Origin: an uncultured Bacteroidota bacterium
GTDB lineage: Bacteria > Bacteroidota > Bacteroidia > Chitinophagales > Chitinophagaceae
Reading direction: 5' to 3'
Length of the DNA stretch: 5,304 nucleotides
NCBI GenBank assembly: GCA_903847655.1
Contig: CAINEG010000279.1
Coordinates: forward strand, 1 to 5,304
Shown: piece by piece, positions 1 through 5,178 of the stretch
How the letters are laid out: the number at the start of each line of letters is the position of its first letter
Position numbering within the stretch: position 1 is the first letter of the stretch
Position numbers and translations under genes: made by a program
Notes under the pieces: model-generated
What the model was told of the DNA's origin: nothing
What the model saw: the letters and a program-made list of their open reading frames with translations, nothing else
Database searches by the model: none

Positions 1-623
1 GATAAATATCTTAGTCTTGTTAAGTTGGTATCCATAATAGTAACATTGGCACCTAAACCAGCAGCCATTTTAGCGGCCTGTGTTCCTACAATACCACCAC
101 CTATAATTAATACCTCAGCTGGTTTCACACCTGGCACACCTCCTAATAATTTTCCTTTTCCGCCAAATGGTTTGCCTAAATAATAAGCACCCACATTCAC
201 AGCCATTCTTCCAGCTACTTCCGACATAGGAACTAATAAAGGCAATGAACCGTCTGGTAATTCAACTGTTTCGTAAGCAATACAAACTGCAGCTGATTTC
301 ATCATGGCATCTGTCAATTCTTTAGAGGCAGCAAAATGGAAATAAGTAAATAAAATTTGACCTGCTTTGATCAGTGGGTATTCCACCTTCAAAGGCTCTT
401 TTACTTTAATGATCATTTCTGCGATCGCATAAATTTCTGCTGCTGTTGTTAAAATTGTTGCGCCTGCCTTTACATAGGTTTCGTCGGCGAAGCCCGAACC
501 AGCCCCAGCCTTGGTTTCAATGTACAATTGATGACCTTGTCTCACTAAGGTATCCACTCCTTCTGGGGTTAATCCTACTCGGTACTCTTGTACCTTAATT
601 TCTTTGGGAACGCCAATAATCAT
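1..623 (-). CDS. ald: Alanine dehydrogenase, N-terminal 207 residues (C-terminus beyond the window)
   Basis: Catalyses NAD-dependent, reversible oxidative deamination of L-alanine to pyruvate and ammonia in the cytosol. The reverse-strand translation starts MIIGVPKEIKVQEYRVGLTP, the standard opening of the alanine dehydrogenase/transhydrogenase-alpha family. Catalytic positions fall exactly on the numbering known for Ald: Arg15 (substrate carboxylate), Lys75 in VKEPL and His96 in YFHFAA. The Rossmann dinucleotide loop is GGGIVGTQAA at 175-184, and Asp198 at the end of the next strand suits NAD rather than NADP. A full family member is about 370 residues, so roughly 160 are missing at the left edge; no frameshift is seen. 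The ATG at 621-623 is the only start matching the family N-terminus. It is divergent from the Lrp/AsnC-type gene at 783, a common arrangement for ald and its regulator. Transhydrogenase alpha subunit is the alternative, but Lys75/His96 favour Ald. Confidence 0.93.
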   Translation of the reverse strand, partial: MIIGVPKEIKVQEYRVGLTPEGVDTLVRQGHQLYIETKAGAGSGFADETYVKAGATILTTAAEIYAIAEMIIKVKEPLKVEYPLIKAGQILFTYFHFAASKELTDAMMKSAAVCIAYETVELPDGSLPLLVPMSEVAGRMAVNVGAYYLGKPFGGKGKLLGGVPGVKPAEVLIIGGGIVGTQAAKMAAGLGANVTIMDTNLTRLRYL

Positions 624-697
624 GTTTCGTATATTTTATTTCGGCATAAAGTTCTATTAAAAGGAAATAGTAGTCATAAAATTTAAGTAATCAGTAA

Positions 698-741
698 AAA
701 ATACTTGTTTAGTATATATTATAAGTAAAAAATAGTATTTT
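698..741. promoter_or_regulatory. AT-rich nested inverted repeats between ald and the Lrp-type gene; possible regulator operator
   Basis: The 159-base divergent gap (624-782) is nearly all A/T and holds two overlapping dyads. The outer one has perfect 8-base arms, AAAATACT (698-705) and AGTATTTT (734-741), separated by 28 bases. The inner one has 5-base arms, TACTT (702-706) and AAGTA (723-727), separated by 16 bases. Lrp/AsnC proteins bind AT-rich imperfect palindromes, often several in tandem between the regulator gene and its target, so this is a reasonable operator candidate for both genes. No perfect TAnnTTTG box occurs in the gap on either strand, so the two promoters cannot be placed. 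In such AT-rich DNA short dyads also arise by chance. Confidence 0.35.
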
Positions 742-782
742 AGCGTATGAAAACACCTATTTTTCAGTAATAATTGCTTAGC

Positions 783-1241
783 ATGAATATAGATGAGTTA
801 GATATGGCCATTTTAAGACTACTGCAGTCCAATGCACTTATTACCATTAAAGAAATTAGTGCGGCCATTAATTTATCCATGAGCCCCATCCATGATCGAA
901 TTAAAAGATTAGAACAGGAAGGTATAATTCAGAAATATGTGACTTTATTAGATCGAAAAAAATTAGACCTTGGTTTAGTGGTGCATTGTCAAGTAACCTT
1001 AGACAAACAAACCAGAAATAATTTTTCTGAATTTGAGAATACCATTGCAAAATTTCCTGAAATTATTTCTTGTAGTTTAGTATCGGGCAGCTTTGATTAT
1101 TATTTAAAATTAGTCACTAAAGATGTAGAGACCTATAATAAATTTTATCAGGAAAAATTAGCCGTGCTACCGATGGTGGCGCATATCAATAGTTTATTTG
1201 TGATGGATGAAATCAAAACCACTACCGAACTTCCTCTTTAA
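783..1241 (+). CDS. Lrp/AsnC-family transcriptional regulator
   Basis: A 152-residue DNA-binding protein of the leucine-responsive/asparagine-regulator family, full length for it (about 150). Residues 4-50 form the winged helix-turn-helix, opening with the typical DELDMAILRLLQ and carrying the recognition helix in SPIHDRIKRLEQEGII. Residues about 65-142 form the RAM/effector domain that binds amino acids and builds dimers to octamers, including SGSFDYYLKL (102-105 match the G-x-x-D turn). I chose the ATG at 783. A TTG at 774 would add three residues, but family members begin close to the DELD segment. No clear Shine-Dalgarno precedes it. It is divergent from ald, which suggests that it controls ald in response to alanine or another amino acid, as AldR-type regulators do; this is inferred from position. 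A PaiB-like gene follows after ten bases. Confidence 0.9.
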   Translation: MNIDELDMAILRLLQSNALITIKEISAAINLSMSPIHDRIKRLEQEGIIQKYVTLLDRKKLDLGLVVHCQVTLDKQTRNNFSEFENTIAKFPEIISCSLVSGSFDYYLKLVTKDVETYNKFYQEKLAVLPMVAHINSLFVMDEIKTTTELPL

Positions 1242-1251
1242 AAAATTAACC

Positions 1252-1860
1252 ATGTATCATATTCCCCATTTTAAAGCCAAAGACCATCAAGAAGTATTGG
1301 ACTTTATGCAAGCAAATCCTTTTGTAACCATATGTGGCGTAGATGCTGAAGGCTTTCCTGTGGCAACGCAGGTGCCCGTTTTATTAAAAATTGAAAACGA
1401 TCAAATCATTATTAGTGGACATATGATGCGTAAGCAGGAACATACCATTGCCTTTGAAAATAACAACAAAGTGCTAGTTATTTTTTCTGGTCCATCTGCA
1501 TTTGTAAGTGCAAATTGGTATACTACAAAAAATATGGGAAGTACTTGGAATTACCAGTCGGTGCAAGCAAAAGGCAGTTTAGAAATTAAAGATGAAAAAC
1601 ATTTATATAATTTATTAGAAAAGCTTACCCTTCATTTTGAAAAAGATACAGATGCACCTACGCAAGTAAAAAATTTATCGGCTGAATACATGGAACAAAA
1701 CATGAAGGCTATTTATTCTTTTGATATATATGTTTCCGACTTACAGCATGTTTTTAAATTAAGCCAGAACAGAGATGAAGCCTCCAAAGCCAATATCCAC
1801 GCCGAATTAAACAAAGGGGATGCAGCTTGCAAACATATGGCTGCTGCGATGAAAAGATAA
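1252..1860 (+). CDS. PaiB-like FMN-binding split-barrel protein
   Basis: A 202-residue member of the PaiB family (FMN_bind_2). Bacillus subtilis PaiB is described as a negative regulator of sporulation and degradative-enzyme genes, but the fold is a flavin-binding split barrel and a redox role is equally possible. The start MYHIPHFKAKD is the family signature. The barrel spans about 15-110 and includes the conserved GPSAFVSANWY (80-90) and STWNYQSVQAKG (97-108), the expected flavin/dimer region. The C-terminal helical part carries FKLSQNRDEASKANI (168-182), also conserved in the family. The ATG at 1252 is preferred over an in-frame ATG at 1207, which would overlap the upstream gene by 35 bases and add 15 residues not seen in the family. 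It starts ten bases after the Lrp-type stop, so probably shares its transcript. PaiA, the usual acetyltransferase partner, is not next to it. Confidence 0.87.
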   Translation: MYHIPHFKAKDHQEVLDFMQANPFVTICGVDAEGFPVATQVPVLLKIENDQIIISGHMMRKQEHTIAFENNNKVLVIFSGPSAFVSANWYTTKNMGSTWNYQSVQAKGSLEIKDEKHLYNLLEKLTLHFEKDTDAPTQVKNLSAEYMEQNMKAIYSFDIYVSDLQHVFKLSQNRDEASKANIHAELNKGDAACKHMAAAMKR

Positions 1861-1875
1861 AAAAATTGTTGGTAG

Positions 1876-2274
1876 TTATTTTTTACTTGGCTCAATCAAG
1901 TCCCATAAATTTCCATAAATATCTTTGAATACCGCTACCATTCCATATTCTTCTAGATGCGGCGCAATGGTAAATACAACTCCTTTGGAAATATAATTTT
2001 GATAATCTCTTTCGAAATTATCGGTATGTAAAAACAAGAATACACGACCTCCTGTTTGATAGCCAATAAATTTTTCTTGTTCTGGTGTAGCTGCTTTTGC
2101 CAGTAGCAACATACAACCATTTTCGGATCCTGTTGGTTGTACCATCACCCATCTTTTGATTTCGGACAATACAGTGTCTTCAATGAGTTTAAAACCTAAA
2201 GTGTTGGTATAATATTCGATGGCTTCATCGTAATCTCGAACCACAATAGCAATATGTGCTAAGCTTTGTTTCAT
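1876..2274 (-). CDS. VOC-superfamily (glyoxalase/bleomycin-resistance/dioxygenase fold) protein
   Basis: A 132-residue protein with two beta-alpha-beta-beta-beta modules of the vicinal oxygen chelate fold. Module one begins LAHIAIVVRDYDEAIEYY (5-22), where His7 is the usual first metal ligand. Module two runs from about residue 76 (GRVFLFLHTDNFERDY) to the closing YGMVAVFKDIYGNLWDLIEP (110-129), where Glu128 is the usual last ligand. The second His ligand normally found at the start of the module-two strand appears to be Phe/Val here (78-79), although His83 lies close by. The substrate cannot be read from sequence: annotations such as glyoxalase or bleomycin resistance would be over-specific. 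It converges on the PaiB-like gene with only 15 bases between the stops and is divergent from the HAD gene. It looks like a single-gene transcript. Confidence 0.85.
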   Translation of the reverse strand: MKQSLAHIAIVVRDYDEAIEYYTNTLGFKLIEDTVLSEIKRWVMVQPTGSENGCMLLLAKAATPEQEKFIGYQTGGRVFLFLHTDNFERDYQNYISKGVVFTIAPHLEEYGMVAVFKDIYGNLWDLIEPSKK

Positions 2275-2278
2275 CTTT

Positions 2279-2286
2279 CAAATATA
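2279..2286 (-). promoter_or_regulatory. -7 promoter box (TATATTTG) of the VOC gene
   Basis: On the reverse strand TATATTTG matches the Bacteroidota -7 consensus TAnnTTTG at every fixed base. It is followed by AAAG and then the ATG at 2274. Transcription from this box would begin about at the start codon, giving a leaderless or near-leaderless mRNA. No TTTG is found at the expected -33 distance, so the call rests on the -7 box alone. Confidence 0.45.
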
Positions 2287-2342
2287 CCATTAATTAAAAT
2301 CTTTCTTTATCTTCATTGTACTATTTAGTATAAAAAAAATCA

Positions 2343-2966
2343 ATGGCTGCTGTTAAAAATTTAATCTTCGATTTAGGCAATGTTTTATACGACATTGATT
2401 TTCAATTAATGAACCAGGCTTTTGCCTCCATTGGCATCGAAGGTTTTGATCAGCATTTTACTTTGAACAAATCGCACCAGTTGTTTTTGGACCTTGAAAT
2501 GGGTTTAATTAATGAACTAGCTTTTTATGATGGGGTGAGGGCATTGGCTAATTTGCCCCTAACCGATGCGCAAATTAGATTTGCTTGGAACGCTTTATTA
2601 GTAGGCTTTAGAAAAAACAGTGTTCAGTGGATAAAAGACAACAATACTAAGTACAATACTTTTTTATATTCCAATACCAATCAAATTCACCATGATCATT
2701 TTATCATAGAGTTTGAAAAAAAAGTAGCCAATTATCCTTTTGTATCCCTTTTTAAGACGCCCTATTATTCCCATGAAATGCATATGCGCAAACCCGATCC
2801 TGCTTCTTTTACCTATATATTAGAGAAAGAGGGCTTGCTAGCAGCTGAAACCCTATTTATAGACGACAACGAACCCAATATTACAGCGGCCGCTTCTGTG
2901 GGTCTAAAAGTGCTTCATCTAAAAGAGGGGATGAGGGTGGAAATGGATATTACCGCTTATTTATAG
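2343..2966 (+). CDS. HAD-superfamily phosphatase, YihX-like
   Basis: A 207-residue cytosolic hydrolase of the haloacid-dehalogenase superfamily, probably a sugar-phosphate or nucleotide phosphatase; the substrate is unknown. Motif I is LIFDLGNVLYDID (7-19) with nucleophile Asp10. Motif II is Ser110 in FLYSNTN. Motif III is Lys150 in RKPDP. Motif IV is the Asp174-Asp175 pair in FIDDNEPNI, which binds magnesium. The alpha-helical cap is inserted between motifs I and II (about 20-95), placing it in subfamily I. DLGNV in place of the usual DxD motif is shared with E. coli YihX, a glucose-1-phosphate phosphatase, and gives the best subgroup match. The length is normal. The ATG at 2343 sits behind an A-rich tract without a Shine-Dalgarno. 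It is convergent with the small membrane-protein gene, with 17 bases between the stops and no convincing terminator. Confidence 0.88.
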   Translation: MAAVKNLIFDLGNVLYDIDFQLMNQAFASIGIEGFDQHFTLNKSHQLFLDLEMGLINELAFYDGVRALANLPLTDAQIRFAWNALLVGFRKNSVQWIKDNNTKYNTFLYSNTNQIHHDHFIIEFEKKVANYPFVSLFKTPYYSHEMHMRKPDPASFTYILEKEGLLAAETLFIDDNEPNITAAASVGLKVLHLKEGMRVEMDITAYL

Positions 2967-2983
2967 GACTGCTTATTAGAAGC

Positions 2984-3226
2984 TTATTTCTTCTTAAGTT
3001 CCTCAAATTCAATGTATTCGGCCTCGATTGGGGCCTCTTTTTTAACTGCTGCGGCCTTGGCAGTAGTAGCCTCTTGTGCTTTTCTCATGGCTTCAGCCTG
3101 TTTTTGCTGCATTTGCTCCATATTCTGTCTTACGCTTTTCACCCCTTTACTTACGGGCACCACGACTTGGAAGATTACTTTGTACAAAAAGTAGATAAGC
3201 ATCCCATATAATATAAACTTAATCAT
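2984..3226 (-). CDS. Small membrane-anchored protein, resembles DUF4834
   Basis: An 80-residue protein of unknown function. Residues 1-25 form a single hydrophobic segment (MIKFILYGMLIYFLYKVIFQ then VVVPV), most likely an N-terminal membrane anchor with a short outside end. Residues 27-66 are charged and rich in Gln, Ala, Lys and Glu (QNMEQMQQKQAEAMRKAQEA), probably a cytoplasmic helix or short coiled coil. The tail is acidic with tyrosine (EAEYIEFEEL), a layout I associate with the Bacteroidota family DUF4834; that assignment is from memory of the pattern and not verified. It is read divergently from rimP, and a TAnnTTTG box sits four bases before its ATG. An opposite-strand frame over the same bases has no family features, and the anchor-helix-tail structure supports this strand. 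Confidence 0.72.
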   Translation of the reverse strand: MIKFILYGMLIYFLYKVIFQVVVPVSKGVKSVRQNMEQMQQKQAEAMRKAQEATTAKAAAVKKEAPIEAEYIEFEELKKK

Positions 3227-3230
3227 ACTG

Positions 3231-3238
3231 CAAAAATA
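3231..3238 (-). promoter_or_regulatory. -7 promoter box (TATTTTTG) of the small membrane-protein gene
   Basis: The reverse strand reads TATTTTTG, then CAGT, then the ATG at 3226. All fixed bases of TAnnTTTG match, and the four-base gap to the start codon is the same as at the VOC gene, again suggesting a (near-)leaderless message. No TTTG is seen at the -33 position. Confidence 0.42.
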
Positions 3239-3255
3239 AGGCCCTTGCCAATATT

Positions 3256-3288
3256 TTTGGGATATTTCATCCTGTTTTATTACCTTTG
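3256..3288 (+). promoter_or_regulatory. Promoter of the rimP-nusA-infB operon (Bacteroidota type)
   Basis: TTTG at 3256-3259 and TACCTTTG at 3281-3288 match both halves of the Bacteroidota consensus (TTTG / TAnnTTTG). They are separated by 21 bases, within the 19-21 range known for Bacteroides promoters. Transcription would begin near 3292-3295, leaving a leader of about 50 bases before the rimP ATG. This is the only two-part promoter match I found in the window. Confidence 0.65.
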
Positions 3289-3309
3289 GTGCAGAATAGA
3301 AGAAAATGT

Positions 3310-3342
3310 GAAGGGAACGAAATCGTTCCCTTCTTCTTTTTT
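3310..3342 (+). terminator. Intrinsic-terminator-like hairpin in the rimP leader; possible attenuator
   Basis: A perfect 10-bp stem pairs GAAGGGAACG (3310-3319) with CGTTCCCTTC (3324-3333) around the loop AAAT. The T-rich run TTCTTTTTT (3334-3342) follows directly. This is the form of a rho-independent terminator read rightward. No rightward gene ends just before it: the HAD gene stops at 2966 and the gene between is leftward. It lies downstream of the promoter at 3256-3288 and ends four bases before the rimP ATG. It is therefore most likely a leader attenuator or a translation-controlling structure of the operon. Its strand-reversed copy lacks a clean T-tract, so a terminator for leftward reading is less likely. 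Confidence 0.7.
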
Positions 3343-3346
3343 AAGT

Positions 3347-3817
3347 ATGCAAGCAAACGAGATTATAGACTTAGTGAATCCAATTTTGGAACAACTGCTT
3401 AAAGAGGAGCCCAACTATTTCTGTGTTCAAATTAAAGTAAAGCCTACCAACAATATCAAGATATTCTTGGACGGCGATCAGGGTTTACCCATTGAAAAGT
3501 GCACTTTCATCAACCGAAAATTGTACCGAATCATGGAAGAAGCTGCTTGGTTCCCAGAAGGAGATTTTTCCTTAGAAGTTTCTTCGCCTGGCATTGATGA
3601 ACCACTTTTATTGAATCGCCAGTATGTAAAAAATATAGGACGCAAAGTAGAAGTGAGCTTTTTAGATGGAAGCATTAAAGAAGGAGTTTTAAAAACAGTA
3701 ACTGACAAAGATATTTTATTAGCATGGACAGAAGGGAAAGGTAAGAAAGCAGTAGTGCAAGAATTACTCATTCCTTTTGAACAGATAAAAACAACCATAG
3801 TACAAATTCAATTTTAA
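3347..3817 (+). CDS. rimP: Ribosome maturation factor RimP
   Basis: A 156-residue cytosolic factor that binds the pre-30S subunit and helps late 16S rRNA/30S assembly. The N-terminal alpha-beta domain (1-85) carries the DGDQGLPIEKCTFINRKL segment (42-59) and the family hallmark LEVSSPGIDEPL (76-87). The C-terminal Sm-like barrel (about 90-156) includes IGRKVEVSFLDG. The length matches the family (about 150). I chose the ATG at 3347 because the family begins a few residues before the first helix (EIIDLVNPILEQLL). An in-frame TTG at 3245 would translate through the promoter and hairpin and add 34 residues without family resemblance. The start has only AAGT between it and the hairpin's T-tract and no Shine-Dalgarno. 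It is the first gene of the conserved rimP-nusA-infB order; nusA follows after 41 bases. Confidence 0.93.
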   Translation: MQANEIIDLVNPILEQLLKEEPNYFCVQIKVKPTNNIKIFLDGDQGLPIEKCTFINRKLYRIMEEAAWFPEGDFSLEVSSPGIDEPLLLNRQYVKNIGRKVEVSFLDGSIKEGVLKTVTDKDILLAWTEGKGKKAVVQELLIPFEQIKTTIVQIQF

Positions 3818-3858
3818 CAAACAAAAAATCAGGCAGAAGTCTGAAAAAAAATTATGTT

Positions 3859-5109
3859 ATGGCAAGTATAAATTTGATTGAAGCCTTTCAGGAGTTTAAA
3901 GACGCAGAAAGCATTGATCGTCCTACGATGATGAAAGTAGTAGAAGATGTATTCAAAACCTTATTAAGAAAAAAATATGGTAGCGATGAAAACTTCGATG
4001 TTATCGTAAACGCTGAAAAAGGTGACTTGGAAATTATTCGTCGTCGTCAAATCAGAGACGATGATGATGTAGATAATCCATTAGAAGAAGTGTCTTATTC
4101 TGAAGCGATAAAAATTCAACCTGACTATGAAGTAGGAGAAGATTTATTAGAAGAAGTAGACATCTTGGACTTCGGAAGAAGAGCCATACTAGCGGCTAAG
4201 CAAACCTTGGCTTCTCGTATCAACGACTTGAAGAAAAATGCTTTAGTGAAGAAATATTCTGATAGAATTGGCGAAATTATCAATGCTGAAATTTATCAGG
4301 TTTGGAAGAAAGAGGTGTTGTTGTTAGATGAAGAAGGCAATGAATTGATCTTGCCAAAGTCTGAACAAATTCCTCAAGACTTTTTCAAGAAAGGAGAAAA
4401 CATTAGATCGGTGATAGCCAGAGTGGATATGAAAAACAATTCACCAGTAATTATATTATCAAGAACTAGTCCATTGTTCTTAGCTAAACTATTAGAAATA
4501 GAAGTACCTGAAATTTTTGATGGTTTGATTACCATTAAGAAAATTGTACGTGAGCCAGGAGAGCGTGCGAAAGTAGCGGTGGAGTCTTTTGACGATCGTA
4601 TCGATCCAGTAGGTGCTTGTGTGGGAATGAAAGGAAGTCGTATTCATGGCATTGTAAGAGAATTGAAAAATGAAAACATCGACGTAATTAATTTCACCAC
4701 CAATACACAATTGTTGATTCAGCGTTCTTTGACTCCGTCAAAAATTAGTTACATGAACATTGATTCAGAAAAAATGCATGTAGATGTTTACTTGAAAGCA
4801 GATCAGGTTTCATTGGCCATTGGCCGTAGAGGGGTGAATATTAAATTGGCTTCTGAGTTAACCGGTTATGAATTAGATGTGTACCGCGAAGATGAAGAAA
4901 TCGTGGATGAATTTGATATTGACTTGGATGAATTTAGCGATGAGATTGAAACATGGATCATTGATGAATTTAAGCGTGTGGGTTGCGATACGGCAAGAAG
5001 CGTATTGAATTTGGGCGCAGAAGAATTAGAAAAAAGAACAGATTTGGAAAAAGAAACGATTGCAGATGTGCGTCGAATCTTACAAGAAGAGTTTGATAAA
5101 GGTGAATAA
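3859..5109 (+). CDS. nusA: Transcription elongation/termination factor NusA
   Basis: A 416-residue RNA-polymerase-binding factor that promotes pausing and hairpin-dependent termination and takes part in antitermination complexes. The N-terminal polymerase-binding domain covers about 1-125 (opening MASINLIEAFQEF). The S1 domain is about 133-202. KH1 (about 232-280) has its GMKG loop at 256-259 and KH2 (about 300-345) has GRRG at 322-325. An acidic linker (343-362) leads to one helix-hairpin-helix-like C-terminal unit (about 363-412). The protein thus lacks the paired acidic repeats of E. coli NusA (495 residues), as is usual outside proteobacteria. An ATG at 3854 is out of frame; the ATG at 3859 gives the conserved N-terminus. 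It sits 41 bases after rimP and 69 before infB. In E. coli the equivalent operon is autoregulated by NusA, relevant to the hairpin in the rimP leader. Confidence 0.96.
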   Translation: MASINLIEAFQEFKDAESIDRPTMMKVVEDVFKTLLRKKYGSDENFDVIVNAEKGDLEIIRRRQIRDDDDVDNPLEEVSYSEAIKIQPDYEVGEDLLEEVDILDFGRRAILAAKQTLASRINDLKKNALVKKYSDRIGEIINAEIYQVWKKEVLLLDEEGNELILPKSEQIPQDFFKKGENIRSVIARVDMKNNSPVIILSRTSPLFLAKLLEIEVPEIFDGLITIKKIVREPGERAKVAVESFDDRIDPVGACVGMKGSRIHGIVRELKNENIDVINFTTNTQLLIQRSLTPSKISYMNIDSEKMHVDVYLKADQVSLAIGRRGVNIKLASELTGYELDVYREDEEIVDEFDIDLDEFSDEIETWIIDEFKRVGCDTARSVLNLGAEELEKRTDLEKETIADVRRILQEEFDKGE

Positions 5110-5126
5110 CCTTTAATTTTTGAAAG

Positions 5127-5134
5127 TATATTTG
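5127..5134 (+). promoter_or_regulatory. Possible internal -7 box (TATATTTG) before infB
   Basis: TATATTTG matches all fixed bases of TAnnTTTG and lies in the 69-base nusA-infB gap, 44 bases before the infB ATG. The nearest upstream TTTG (5092-5095) is 31 bases away, too far for a -33 element, so this would be a weak secondary promoter at best. It could give infB some expression independent of the rimP leader hairpin. Confidence 0.3.
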
Positions 5135-5178
5135 TATTAGGCGAATCGTTCCGTCAAATCGGGACAAAAAACAACAGA

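Noticed and set aside
774..782. TTG start three codons before the regulator's ATG
   Set aside because: A nearby ATG fits the family N-terminus, and nothing like a ribosome-binding site favours the TTG.
1207..1251. Earlier in-frame ATG of the PaiB-like gene
   Set aside because: It overlaps the end of the regulator gene, and the family N-terminus (MYHIPHF) begins at 1252.
1859..1884. Terminator between the convergent PaiB-like and VOC genes
   Set aside because: Seven A-T pairs (1860-1866 with 1878-1884) around an 11-base loop could form, but with no G-C pairs the stem is too weak to call.
1713..1895. Leftward 60-residue open frame
   Set aside because: It is antisense to the conserved C-terminus of the PaiB-like gene and overlaps the VOC stop region; no family features.
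2971..2994. Terminator or repeat between the HAD and small membrane-protein genes
   Set aside because: Only a 5-bp stem (AGAAG/CTTCT) and a 7-base direct repeat (GCTTATT twice), both within chance expectation for AT-rich DNA.
3012..3194. Rightward 60-residue open frame, hydrophobic and Cys/Ala-rich
   Set aside because: It is the complement of the small membrane-protein gene; its composition is explained by the Ala/Lys/Gln-rich codons on the other strand.
3245..3346. N-terminal extension of RimP from a TTG start at 3245
   Set aside because: It would translate through the promoter and the terminator-like hairpin; the added 34 residues do not resemble the family, while the ATG at 3347 gives a full-length RimP.
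3478..3798. Leftward 106-residue open frame
   Set aside because: It is antisense to the well-supported rimP and shows no recognisable motif.
4492..4710. Leftward 72-residue open frame
   Set aside because: It lies entirely antisense to the NusA KH1 region.
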